Shown here: positions 26,691 through 35,597 of the stretch, one piece after another
Layout of the letters: each line of letters opens with the position of its first letter
Position numbering within the stretch: position 1 is the first letter of the stretch
Source of the DNA: SMYC01 sp965197495
Lineage (GTDB): Bacteria > Acidobacteriota > Vicinamibacteria > Marinacidobacterales > SMYC01
Direction of reading: 5' to 3'
Assembly (NCBI GenBank): GCA_965197495.1
Contig: OZ240210.1
Location: 7,874,001-7,938,000 of the forward strand
DNA length: 64,000 bases
Program-made: the position numbers and the translations under genes
The notes under the pieces: generated by a model
What the model was told of the DNA's origin: nothing
Databases searched by the model: none
The model's input: only the letters and a program-made list of their open reading frames with translations

Positions 26691-28372
26691 TACCCGTCCT
26701 GAAGCCTGTAAGGGATTGAGAAAAAAGGAGAAATCGCAAATTTAGGGCTAGTCTTCTGAGGGGGTGTCGATTAGGATCGTGTCGTTGAAAACATCCGATT
26801 CTAAATGACTTAACTCCAAAGGAGACCAGCCCTAAATGCGAAAAACGATCAACCCACAGCCAAATCTACGTGAGCCCTGCTGGAGCTGGAGCACGCACGC
26901 AAGCTCGAAACGATCTCGTCGCTACTCGATGCCCATCCTAAGCTCAATGAGCTGGTACTGCAAGACCTAAGGTCGGTCACCCCACCGGCAGGGAGCGATG
27001 TTGGTCGTGGGGGAATGAGCGCGGAGCAGGTTCTTCGGGCGTTGTTGGTGAAGCAGCTGAATCAGTTCACCTATCGGGAGCTGGCGTTTCACTTGGCAGA
27101 CTCTCGAAGCTATCGGACGTTTTGCCAGCTCGGCATCATAGAGCCGACCCCGTCGAAGTCGACCCTAGCAGCAAACATCAAAGCCGTGAAGTTCGAAACG
27201 CTGGAGCAGATCAACCGAGAGCTGGTGAGCGTTGCCGAGGATGCTGGGATCGAAAAGGGAAGAAAAGTACGAGTGGACTGCACGGTAGTGGAATCAAACA
27301 TTCATCCGCCTACAGACTCCGAGCTTCTTTATGACTGTGTTCGGGTTCTCACTCGCGTGATGTGCCGAGTTCGCGAACTGCTGGGTACAGTAGTGGTCTT
27401 CGGCAATCGAACGCGTCGAGCGAAGAGACGTCGACTGGGAGTTCTGAACGCGAAGGATAAGCAACAAAGGCGTCGCGTCTATCGAGATCTACTGAAGGTG
27501 ACGGAAGAAACCTATCGCTCCGCTCAACGCGTTGCAGCACAGTTGGAAGAGTCGGGCTTGACCGAGCCTGTGAAGCGAGCGAGCGCGGAGAGGATCGCCG
27601 CGGATTTTGAGCACTTTCTCGTCCTCACCAAGAAAGTCATCAACCAAACCCAACGCCGAGTGATCGACGAAGAGCGTGTGCCTGCGGAGGAAAAGGTCGT
27701 TTCTATCTTCGAAGAACACACCGACATTATTCGCAAAGACCGGCGCGAGACTCTCTACGGCCACAAGGTGTGTATGACTGGTGGCTCGTCCTCGATGATT
27801 TTGGATTGCGTGATCTTGGATGGGAATCCGTCCGATTCAACTCTCGCGGAAACCATGATCGACCGTCAAGTCGAACTCTACGAACGGGCCCCGCGCCAGG
27901 TTGCCTACGATGGCGCGTTTTCTTCAAAGGCAAACTTGGAAGCCATCAAAGGCAAGGGAGTTGAAGATGTTGCCTTTACCAAGGCTCATTTCGCGGTGAC
28001 CGATATGGTCAAGAGTTCCTGGGTCTATCAACGCCTGCGGCGATTTCGCTGCGGAATCGAAGGCGTCATTTCGTTCTTGAAACGAGTCTTTGGTCTCGAC
28101 CGATGCACATGGCGCTCATTGCCTTCTTTTAAATCGTACGTATGGAGTTCCATCATCACCTGCAACCTACTGATGATGGCAAGACACTTATTACGATAAC
28201 AACTATTACTCTTCCGCCCCTTATAGCCATGGATTGCTAACAATTCGCCTCTCGTTTCGTCCAAGATTTTCATTCGCTCTCAACCCCACGAAGCCCCTTC
28301 CGAAAACGTATAATACCCACATCTTCGATAGGTCTCTCGCACACCACAAGTTATGGTGTTTCTGGACAGGAA
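26691..28372 (+). mobile_element. IS copy E (1682 bases)
   Basis: Full-length copy bordered by ctaactag on the left and ctagctag on the right. It lacks one base near 26880. Confidence 0.92.
26836..28199 (+). pseudogene. DDE transposase of IS copy E, 1-base deletion near the start
   Basis: The ATG at 26836 runs out of frame after about 15 codons because one G is missing near 26880 (gagccctgctgg, not gagccctggctgg), the same lesion as in copy B. An internal ATG at 27015 would give a 394-residue C-terminal protein. Copy E shares the CRVREL variant with copy D and also has an Ala-to-Lys class change (ARKLETI for ARELETI) after the lesion. Confidence 0.85.
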
Positions 28373-28380
28373 CTAGCTAG

Positions 28381-30063
28381 TACCCGTCCTGAAGCCTGTA
28401 AGGGATTGAGAAAAAAGGAGAAATCGCAAATTTAAGGCTAGTCTTCTGAGGGGGTGTCGATTAGGATCGTGTCGTTGAAAACATCCGATTCTAAATGACT
28501 TAACTCCAAAGGAGACCAGCCCTAAATGCGAAAACCGATCAACCCACAGCCAAATCTACGTGAGCCCTGGCTGGAGCTGGAGCACGCACGCGAGCTCGAA
28601 ACGATCTCGTCGCTACTCGATGCCCATCCTAAGCTCAATGAGCTGGTACTGCAAGACCTAAGGTCGGTCACCCCACCGGCAGGGAGCGATGTTGGTCGTG
28701 GGGGAATGAGCGCGGAGCAGGTTCTCCGGGCGTTGTTGGTGAAGCAGCTGAATCAGTTCACCTATCGGGAGCTGGCGTTTCACTTGGCAGACTCTCGAAG
28801 CTATCGGACGTTTTGCCAGCTCGGCATCATAGAGCCGACCCCGTCGAAGTCGACCCTAGCAGCAAACATCAAAGCCGTGAAGTTCGAAACGCTGGAGCAG
28901 ATCAACCGAGAGCTGGTGAGCGTTGCCGAGGATGCTGGGATCGAAAAGGGAAGAAAAGTACGAGTGGACTGCACGGTAGTGGAATCAAACATTCATCCGC
29001 CTACAGACTCCGAGCTTCTTTATGACTGTGTTCGGGTTCTCACTCGCGTGATGTGCCGAGCTCGCGAACTGCTGGGTACAGTAGTGGTCTTCGGCAATCG
29101 AACGCGTCGAGCGAAGAGACGTCGACTGGGAGTTCTGAACGCGAAGGATAAGCAACAAAGGCGTGGCGTCTATCGAGATCTACTGAAGGTGACGGAAGAA
29201 ACCTATCGCTCCGCTCAACGCGTTGCAGCACAGTTGGAAGAGTCGGGCTTGACCGAGCCGGTGAAGCGAGCGAGCGCGGAGAGGATCGCCGCGGATTTTG
29301 AGCACTTTCTCGTCCTCACCAAGAAAGTCATCAACCAAACCCAACGCCGAGTGATCGACGAAGAGCGTGTGCCTGCGGAGGAAAAGGTCGTTTCTATCTT
29401 CGAAGAACACACCGACATTATTCGCAAAGACCGGCGCGAGACTCTCTACGGCCACAAGGTGTGTATGACTGGTGGCTCGTCCTCGATGATTTTGGATTGC
29501 GTGATCTTGGATGGGAATCCGTCCGATTCAACTCTCGCGGAAACCATGATCGACCGTCAAGTCGAACTCTACGAACGGGCCCCGCGCCAGGTTGCCTACG
29601 ATGGCGCGTTTTCTTCAAAGGCAAACTTGGAAGCCATCAAAGGCAAGGGAGTTGAAGATGTTGCCTTTACCAAGGCTCATTTCGCGGTGACCGATATGGT
29701 CAAGAGTTCCTGGGTCTATCAACGCCTGCGGCGATTTCGCTGCGGAATCGAAGGCGTCATTTCGTTCTTGAAACGAGTCTTTGGTCTCGACCGATGCACA
29801 TGGCGCTCATTGCCTTCTTTTAAATCGTACGTATGGAGTTCCATCATCACCTGCAACCTACTGATGATGGCAAGACACCTATTACGATAATAACTATTAC
29901 TCTTCCGCCCCTTATAGCCATGGATTGCTGACGATTCGCCTCTCGTTTCGTCCAAGATTTTCATTCGCTCTCAACCCCACGAAGCCCCTACCGAAAACGT
30001 ATAATACCCACATCTTCGATAGGTCTCTCGCACACCACAAGTTATGGTGTTTCTGGACAGGAA
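28381..30063 (+). mobile_element. IS copy F (1683 bases)
   Basis: Complete element with ctagctag on both sides (28373-28380 and 30064-30071). Confidence 0.93.
28526..29890 (+). CDS. DDE transposase, ISNCY/IS1182-like (copy F)
   Basis: Intact 454-residue transposase. It differs from the others by MRKPINPQ at the N terminus, QQRRGVYRD for QQRRRVYRD, and one extra C-terminal Arg before the stop. The catalytic blocks match copies C and D. The downstream 80 bases of the element carry more substitutions than in the other copies, so this copy seems the oldest or least homogenised of the array. Confidence 0.87.
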   Translation: MRKPINPQPNLREPWLELEHARELETISSLLDAHPKLNELVLQDLRSVTPPAGSDVGRGGMSAEQVLRALLVKQLNQFTYRELAFHLADSRSYRTFCQLGIIEPTPSKSTLAANIKAVKFETLEQINRELVSVAEDAGIEKGRKVRVDCTVVESNIHPPTDSELLYDCVRVLTRVMCRARELLGTVVVFGNRTRRAKRRRLGVLNAKDKQQRRGVYRDLLKVTEETYRSAQRVAAQLEESGLTEPVKRASAERIAADFEHFLVLTKKVINQTQRRVIDEERVPAEEKVVSIFEEHTDIIRKDRRETLYGHKVCMTGGSSSMILDCVILDGNPSDSTLAETMIDRQVELYERAPRQVAYDGAFSSKANLEAIKGKGVEDVAFTKAHFAVTDMVKSSWVYQRLRRFRCGIEGVISFLKRVFGLDRCTWRSLPSFKSYVWSSIITCNLLMMARHLLR

Positions 30064-30112
30064 CTAGCTAGCAGCGTCATCCCGGCGTACGGTGACGTCG
30101 TGAGCTCTCTGT

Positions 30113-31823
30113 CCTCTGTGCCAACATCGCTGAGACACTTCGCCCCTTGAAATTAGTGTAGAGGGCGGAGGAGGATCAATGCATGAGTATGTTGATTGAG
30201 AGAGAGACCTCGGCGGGATCGGAGGGAGCCCGTAGGGCGACTGGAGATCCCGCCGGCCGCGATGCGGCGGGGGTCCCGGATCCCGAAGTGAGCGAGCAAG
30301 CGAAGCGTCGACGCTTTACCGCGGAGTACAAGCTGCGGATAGTGCGTGAGGCCGATGCCTGCAAGGGTGACGGTGACGTTGCTGCTCTTCTGCGTCGAGA
30401 GGGCCTGTACTCGTCGCATTTATCGAGTTGGCGCCGCCAACGTGACGAGGTCGCCAAAGCGGGGTTGGCGTCGAGAAAGCGAGGCCGGAAGGCAAAGGCC
30501 GAGGATCCACGGGTCAAGGAGCTCGAGCGCGAGAACGCCCGGCTCCAACGTCGCCTGGCTCGGGTGGAGACGATGTTGGAGACCCAAAAAAAACCTCCGA
30601 ATTACTGGGGGTCCCCCTGAATCCACTCGACAGCTACGAGAACGACTGATGGTGGCGGCCGAGGAGCTGGCGGGGCAGATTGGGCAGACGACGGAAGCCT
30701 GCGAGGCTCTGGGTGTGGCTCGTTCCACGCTGTATCGCAGGCGCCAGGTGACGCCCGAACCGAAGCGGCGTCCTCGGCCGCACCGAGCCCTCGACGAGAC
30801 TGAGCGCGAGGAAGTCCTCGGGGCCTCGCACTGTGAGCGGTTCGTCGACAAGGCGCCCGCCCAGGTGTGGGCCACGCTTCTGGACGAGGGAACCTACCTC
30901 TGCTCGATTCGCACGATGTATCGGATTTTGGAGGAGCACGGCGAGGTCCGAGAGCGCCGGAACCAACGGCGCCATCCGAACTACACGAAGCCGGAGCTGC
31001 TGGCCGAAGCGCCCAACCAGGTTTGGTCGTGGGATATTACGAAGCTTCGTGGCCCCGTCAAGTGGACCTACTACTACCTCTACGTCATCCTCGACATCTT
31101 CTCCCGCTACGTGGTTGGCTGGATGCTGGCTCACCGAGAAAGTGCGGCGCTCGCGCAACGCCTCATCGCCGAGAGCTGTCGCAAGCAGGACATTGAACCC
31201 GACCAGCTCACCCTTCACGCGGACCGTGGCAGCTCGATGAGAAGCAAGCCCGTGGCTCTGCTCCTGGCTGACCTCGGAGTTACCAAGACCCACTCCAGAC
31301 CTTACGTCTCGAACGACAATCCCTACTCCGAGTCCCAGTTCAAGACGATGAAGTACTGTCCTCAGTTTCCGAGCCGTTTTGGTTCCGCCGAAGACGGCCG
31401 GCTGTTCTGCGGCGGTTTCTTCGACTACTACAACTACGAGCACCGGCACTCAGGAATCGGCTTCATGACGCCGGCCGACGTTCACTATGGTCGCGCTGAA
31501 CAGCTCACCACCGCTCGGCGCCAGATCCTTCTCGAAGCTCATCGGACTCATCCCGAACGCTTCGTTCGCGGAACGCCACAACCTCCCGTTTTGCCTCCTC
31601 AGGCTTGGATCAACCCGCCGACGGAGAAAACGACGCTCCTGAATGCCGCACAAGCCACATCTCGCGGCGGCGTCCATACCTGGGGTACCCCCTTTTTCTG
31701 CTCCACGAAACGAGATCTCGATCGATGCAGATGTGGACCGCACCGGCGCCACGAGCCTCCCGACGCTAATCGAGGCTCACTAAATGCAGCTCGCGAGTGT
31801 CTCAAAGTTGTTGACACGTACCG
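30113..31823 (+). mobile_element. IS3-family element, copy 2 (1711 bases)
   Basis: Same terminal sequences as copy 1 (CCTCTGTGCCAACA at the left, CGTACCG at the right end). The length difference of 5 is explained by a 6-base duplication in copy 1 and one extra A in this copy. No clear target duplication. It lies 41 bases from IS array 2 and 75 bases from the next IS1634-type element. Confidence 0.88.
30183..30620 (+). CDS. IS3 transposase OrfA (copy 2)
   Basis: 145 residues, almost identical to copy 1 (differences such as TGDPAGRDAAGV for TGYPAGRDAGGV and SSHLSSW for SSHLLSW). Same helix-turn-helix and coiled coil. It ends just after the A8 tract (30586-30593); in the unshifted frame it terminates with NYWGSP. 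Confidence 0.85.
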   Translation: MSMLIERETSAGSEGARRATGDPAGRDAAGVPDPEVSEQAKRRRFTAEYKLRIVREADACKGDGDVAALLRREGLYSSHLSSWRRQRDEVAKAGLASRKRGRKAKAEDPRVKELERENARLQRRLARVETMLETQKKPPNYWGSP

Positions 31824-31860
31824 CTGGAAGAGATCTCGTCCCGCCCAGCGGAAACGGTAA
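30649..31860 (+). CDS. IS3 transposase OrfB (copy 2), frameshifted C terminus
   Basis: The ATG at 30649 (MVAAEELAGQIGQTTEA) starts the IS3 rve-type transposase with HTH-like residues 15-35 and the full DDE set (WDITKLRGP, HADRGSSM, NDNPYSESQFK). The nonsense codon of copy 1 is absent here. Near 31660, however, an additional A (ccacatctcg versus ccactctcg) shifts the frame for the last ~70 residues, so the C terminus reads through the IS end and stops at 31860 in flanking DNA. The DDE domain is complete before the shift, so it may still act. The two IS3 copies thus carry complementary defects. Confidence 0.82.
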   Translation: MVAAEELAGQIGQTTEACEALGVARSTLYRRRQVTPEPKRRPRPHRALDETEREEVLGASHCERFVDKAPAQVWATLLDEGTYLCSIRTMYRILEEHGEVRERRNQRRHPNYTKPELLAEAPNQVWSWDITKLRGPVKWTYYYLYVILDIFSRYVVGWMLAHRESAALAQRLIAESCRKQDIEPDQLTLHADRGSSMRSKPVALLLADLGVTKTHSRPYVSNDNPYSESQFKTMKYCPQFPSRFGSAEDGRLFCGGFFDYYNYEHRHSGIGFMTPADVHYGRAEQLTTARRQILLEAHRTHPERFVRGTPQPPVLPPQAWINPPTEKTTLLNAAQATSRGGVHTWGTPFFCSTKRDLDRCRCGPHRRHEPPDANRGSLNAARECLKVVDTYRWKRSRPAQRKR

Positions 31861-31898
31861 GTGTTTTCGAAACTCTGTGTCTCTGTGGCCATTCTTAA

Positions 31899-34109
31899 GC
31901 TGAAGTTCCTTGGTCGAATGAACCCACTGACAGTGTGAATCCCCAATGATTACGCGTCTTTAGGGACGCCGAGAGGCTAATTTTGGGATGCAATATGTAG
32001 GCATGTCTAAAGCCTTTTATGGTTTGATACATATTGACACATAGGATACTATGGTGGGCATGCATATCCACATCATCCCCAATCGCAACTCTACCCCCGC
32101 GGTCCTGCTGCGTGAGTCGTATCGGGTGGGCGGAAACGTCCGCAAGCGCACGCTCGCTAACTTGTCCAAATTGCCCATGGACGCAGTCGACGCCATCCGA
32201 CGCATTCTCAAAGGGGAAAAGCTCGTCTCGGTTGAAGTCGCCTTCAAAATCGTCGAGAACGGCTCCCGGCACCATGGCCACGTCGACGCGGTGCTCAGCG
32301 CCATGAGACAGCTCGGTTTCGAAAAGCTCGTTGGTTCTCGACACTCACCAGAGCGGGATTTGGTCGTGGCCATGGTAGTCGCCCGGATCCTCGAACCGCA
32401 GTCGAAGCTGGCGACTAGCCAGTGGTGGCACACAACCACACTGCCCGAAATCCTGGGGGTGAGCGATGCCCGCGAAGACGATCTCTGTGCCGCCATGGAC
32501 TGGGTTCTCAAACGCCAGGAGGTCATCGAAAAAAAACTCGCGGCGCGCCATCTCCAAAACGACGGCCTGGCGCTCTATGACCTAACCTCAAGCTACTTCG
32601 AGGGTGTGAGTTGTCCGATCGCCCGCCTCGGATACGACCGTGACGGCAAGAAAGGCAAGCTGCAGATCAACTACGGTCTGCTGACCAACGAACGCGGCAT
32701 CCCCGTGTCGGTATCGGTCTTTGAGGGCAACACGGGCGATCCCAAAACGCTGTTGCCTCAGGTAGAAAAGGTGCAAGAGCGCTTCGGCATCGAGCAGTTT
32801 GTGATGGTGGGCGACCGCAGAATGATCACCCAGACCCAGATCGACGAGTTGCGGGAGATGGACGGTGTCGACTGGATTACCGCTCTGCGTCCCGAACCGA
32901 TTCGCAAGCTCATCAACGATGGGGTGCTCCAGATGGGGCTATTCGACGAGCGGAATCTGTTTGAGGTGACGCACCCGGATTTCCCCAACGAGAGGCTGGT
33001 CGCTTGCCGCAATCCGGAGCTGGCCGAGAGGCGGCGTCACAAGCGCCGTGCTCTGCTCGAAGCGACCTGCAAGGAGCTGGAGAAAGTTTGTCGGATGGTC
33101 GAGCGGCGCCGTTTGCAGGGCAAGGAGGACATCCGTGCTGCAGTGAAAAAGCTCCTCAACAAGTACAAGGTCGGCAGGTACTACAGGCTCGACATCCGTG
33201 ACGACGGTTTCGACTTCGAGCTAGACGAGACAACGATGGATGCCGACGCCTCGCGCCTCGCCAACGGCAACTCTGAGCTCGCCAACAAACGGCTCCAGCG
33301 GTGGAAGCGACACATGGGGACGATCGCTAAGCAGTTCGGAGGGATTCGCCAACGGATCGGGCGGGGTCAGCTGCATGGTAAAGATAAAATCGGTGTGCGG
33401 GTAGGCAGAGTTCTCAACAAGTACAAAGTCGGCAAGCACTTCAAGCTGGACATTCGCGACGACAGCTTTAGCTTCGAAATCGACGACACAAAGGTCACTG
33501 CGGAAGCTGCCCTTGACGGCATCTACGTGATCCGCACCAGTCTTGCTGAGCAGCGGATGAAAACCGACGACACAGTGCGCAGCTACAAGTTGCTGACCCA
33601 GGTCGAGAGGGCGTTTCGTTCCTTCAAGAGCATGGACCTAAAGGTGCGGCCGATTCGTCACCGGCGCGAAAACCGAGTCCGGGCGCACGTCTTCTTGTGC
33701 ATGCTGGCCTACTACGTCCTGTGGCACATGATGGAGGCTTGGCGGCCGCTGCTATTCTCTGACGAGGACCAGCAGGCGAAGGCCAGGCGTGACCCGGTTG
33801 CTCCGGCGAAGCGCTCCGAGGCCGCCCTGCGCAAGATACAAACCAAGAAGCTTGACGATGGGAGTCGAGCTTCCAGCTTCCGCACGCTGCTGCGCCTTCT
33901 CAGCAACATCGTCCGAAACAAATGTCGGCGACCGGAAGCCGGACCCGACGAGCCCACCTTCGATGTCACGACAACTCCGGACTCGAAACAGCAGAGAGCC
34001 TACGACCTGCTCAAAGGTATCACCGTGTAGACAGAAGCCAGCACCATTGATTCCAACTATCTCATTGGATCAACACCGGATCTTGGCTTTTTCAGCCAGG
34101 AACTTCAGC
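31899..34109 (+). mobile_element. IS1634-type element, type 2, uninterrupted (2.2 kb)
   Basis: Ends GCTGAAGTTCCTTGG and, inverted, GCTGAAGTTCCTGGC. The flanks read cttaa and ctaaa, so a target duplication is doubtful. Opposite orientation to the interrupted copy at 16429-20361. Confidence 0.85.
32051..34030 (+). CDS. IS1634-family DDE transposase (type 2) with internal duplication
   Basis: A 659-residue transposase, longer than the ~590 of type 1. First Asp in ALYDLTSSYFEGVSC (about 175), second in FVMVGDRRMITQTQ (about 258), Glu in LTQVERAFRSFKSMD (about 520). The conserved GDRGM motif has become GDRRM, which may inactivate it. Residues ~325-395 and ~413-485 look like two copies of one module, each ending LNKYKVG(R/K)..(R/K)LDIRDD.F.FE.D; this accounts for the extra length. 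The N-terminal alternative start at 32060 (MHIHIIPNRNS) is equally possible. Confidence 0.88.
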   Translation: MVGMHIHIIPNRNSTPAVLLRESYRVGGNVRKRTLANLSKLPMDAVDAIRRILKGEKLVSVEVAFKIVENGSRHHGHVDAVLSAMRQLGFEKLVGSRHSPERDLVVAMVVARILEPQSKLATSQWWHTTTLPEILGVSDAREDDLCAAMDWVLKRQEVIEKKLAARHLQNDGLALYDLTSSYFEGVSCPIARLGYDRDGKKGKLQINYGLLTNERGIPVSVSVFEGNTGDPKTLLPQVEKVQERFGIEQFVMVGDRRMITQTQIDELREMDGVDWITALRPEPIRKLINDGVLQMGLFDERNLFEVTHPDFPNERLVACRNPELAERRRHKRRALLEATCKELEKVCRMVERRRLQGKEDIRAAVKKLLNKYKVGRYYRLDIRDDGFDFELDETTMDADASRLANGNSELANKRLQRWKRHMGTIAKQFGGIRQRIGRGQLHGKDKIGVRVGRVLNKYKVGKHFKLDIRDDSFSFEIDDTKVTAEAALDGIYVIRTSLAEQRMKTDDTVRSYKLLTQVERAFRSFKSMDLKVRPIRHRRENRVRAHVFLCMLAYYVLWHMMEAWRPLLFSDEDQQAKARRDPVAPAKRSEAALRKIQTKKLDDGSRASSFRTLLRLLSNIVRNKCRRPEAGPDEPTFDVTTTPDSKQQRAYDLLKGITV

Positions 34110-34166
34110 CTAAAGGCGCCTCATGCACACGATTTGAGAAGCGGCCGAGCTTTCAGGATTACCCGG

Positions 34167-35597
34167 CTAGACTGCCGTACCCTCTTCTCCGCTGAGGGCA
34201 CGCAGGAGCTTCCCCTGGAGCCCGCCGAAGCCGCCGTTCGACATGATGATAACGACGTCCCCTTCGGCACATTCCCGGCTCAAGTGATCTACGATCGGAT
34301 CGGCTCCCGCCTCGAAGTGCGCGTCAGCCCCTCCTGCGCGCAGATCCGCAATCAACTGCTCTTCCGATAGCTCTTGCTCCTTCGGGAGACGCGCGCTCCG
34401 GAAAACCTCCGAGACGATGACGGCGTCGGCGAGACCGAGAGCCTCGGCCAGCTCGGCTTGAAACACGTTGCTGCGCGTGGTGAACGAGCGAGGCTCGAAG
34501 ATGGCCCAGATTTTTCTATCGGCAAAACGGAAACGCGCCCCAGACAAAGTCTCTCTCACGGCCGTGGGATGATGCGCGAAATCATCGACGACGGTGACGC
34601 CGCGCTCCTCACCGACGATCTCGAAGCGTCTCTTGACACCTTCGAAGCTCGAAAGCGCCGTCTGGATCTCGTCTGCGCTCAGATCGAGATGGTCGGCCAC
34701 GGCAATCGTGGCCAACACGTTTCTGAGTGCCGCGGCTCCCCAGAAAGGACCGCGCACATCCAGAGCTTTGCCGCCCCCGTGCCGCACGAGGAATCGGCTC
34801 CCGTCGCTATCCGAGGAGCGAACCTCCGCTGTCCAGTCCGCATCACCTGAAACGGCGAAGCTCGTCACGGGACAAGGAGCGGTTTCGGCGATCGCGGCAG
34901 CGCGCTCGCTCTCGCTTCCGACGACGAGGAGCCCGTTCTGCGGCACGAGATTCACGAAGAGCCGGAACGCATGCTCCACATCCTCCACGTCGCGGTAGAT
35001 GTCGGCATGGTCGAACTCTACATTGAGGAGAACCGCCACGCGCGGAAGGTAGTGCATGAATTTGGGACCTTTGTCGAAATAGGCGGTGTCGTACTCGTCT
35101 CCCTCCACGACGAAAGCCTCGCCCTCACCGACGCGAAAGCTCAAGCCGGTGGCGAGCGGGATCCCGCCCACGAGAAAGCCCGGCTGACGTCCCGCGCTCG
35201 TGAGAAGCCAGGCCAAGAGCGAGCTCGTCGTCGTTTTCCCATGGGTTCCGGCGATCACGATCGGCAGGCGATCGCGTAGGAAGACTTCCTTCAGGACCTC
35301 CGCCATCGACGTATACGGAACTCCCGAGCGCAGAACCGCTTCGAGCTCGGTATTGCCACGTGACAAGGCGTTGCCGACGACGACGAGCTTCGCCTCGCGC
35401 GGGATGTTCTCGGCGCGATACGGTGTCCGGGCTTCGACCTTCAGTTTTTCGAGGAGGTCCGACATCGGAGGGTAAACGTTCTGATCGGATCCGGTGACGT
35501 CGATCCCTTTCTCCTTCAGAAGACCCGCCAACGAGGCCATCGCGGTGCCTCCGATCCCGAGAAGATGGACGGGCCCCTGTCCGATCGACGGAATCAC
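34167..35597 (-). CDS. mpl: UDP-MurNAc:tripeptide ligase Mpl (peptidoglycan recycling)
   Basis: A 476-residue Mur-ligase-fold enzyme that attaches recovered L-Ala-gamma-D-Glu-meso-diaminopimelate to UDP-MurNAc using ATP. The order is: an N-terminal UDP-binding Rossmann part with HLLGIGGTAMASLAGLL, the ATP loop IAGTHGKTTT (117-124), then GDEYDTAYFDKGPKFMHY followed by NVEFDHADIY. This last region distinguishes Mpl from MurC. The C-terminal domain ends with FGGLQGKLLRAL. The GTG start overlaps the ldcA stop by 4 bases (GTGA), so the two are translationally coupled. lolA originally lay downstream, now separated by 9 kb of IS elements. Confidence 0.92.
   Translation of the reverse strand: MIPSIGQGPVHLLGIGGTAMASLAGLLKEKGIDVTGSDQNVYPPMSDLLEKLKVEARTPYRAENIPREAKLVVVGNALSRGNTELEAVLRSGVPYTSMAEVLKEVFLRDRLPIVIAGTHGKTTTSSLLAWLLTSAGRQPGFLVGGIPLATGLSFRVGEGEAFVVEGDEYDTAYFDKGPKFMHYLPRVAVLLNVEFDHADIYRDVEDVEHAFRLFVNLVPQNGLLVVGSESERAAAIAETAPCPVTSFAVSGDADWTAEVRSSDSDGSRFLVRHGGGKALDVRGPFWGAAALRNVLATIAVADHLDLSADEIQTALSSFEGVKRRFEIVGEERGVTVVDDFAHHPTAVRETLSGARFRFADRKIWAIFEPRSFTTRSNVFQAELAEALGLADAVIVSEVFRSARLPKEQELSEEQLIADLRAGGADAHFEAGADPIVDHLSRECAEGDVVIIMSNGGFGGLQGKLLRALSGEEGTAV

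Larger units (their letters stand above)
24992..30071 (+). repeat. array 2: three tandem IS copies separated by 8-base direct repeats
   Basis: Copies D, E and F (25000-26682, 26691-28372, 28381-30063) repeat the organisation of array 1 in inverted orientation. Copy D is flanked on both sides by ctaactag, copy F on both sides by ctagctag, and copy E has one of each. The middle copy has the same single-base deletion as the middle copy of array 1. Confidence 0.9.
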
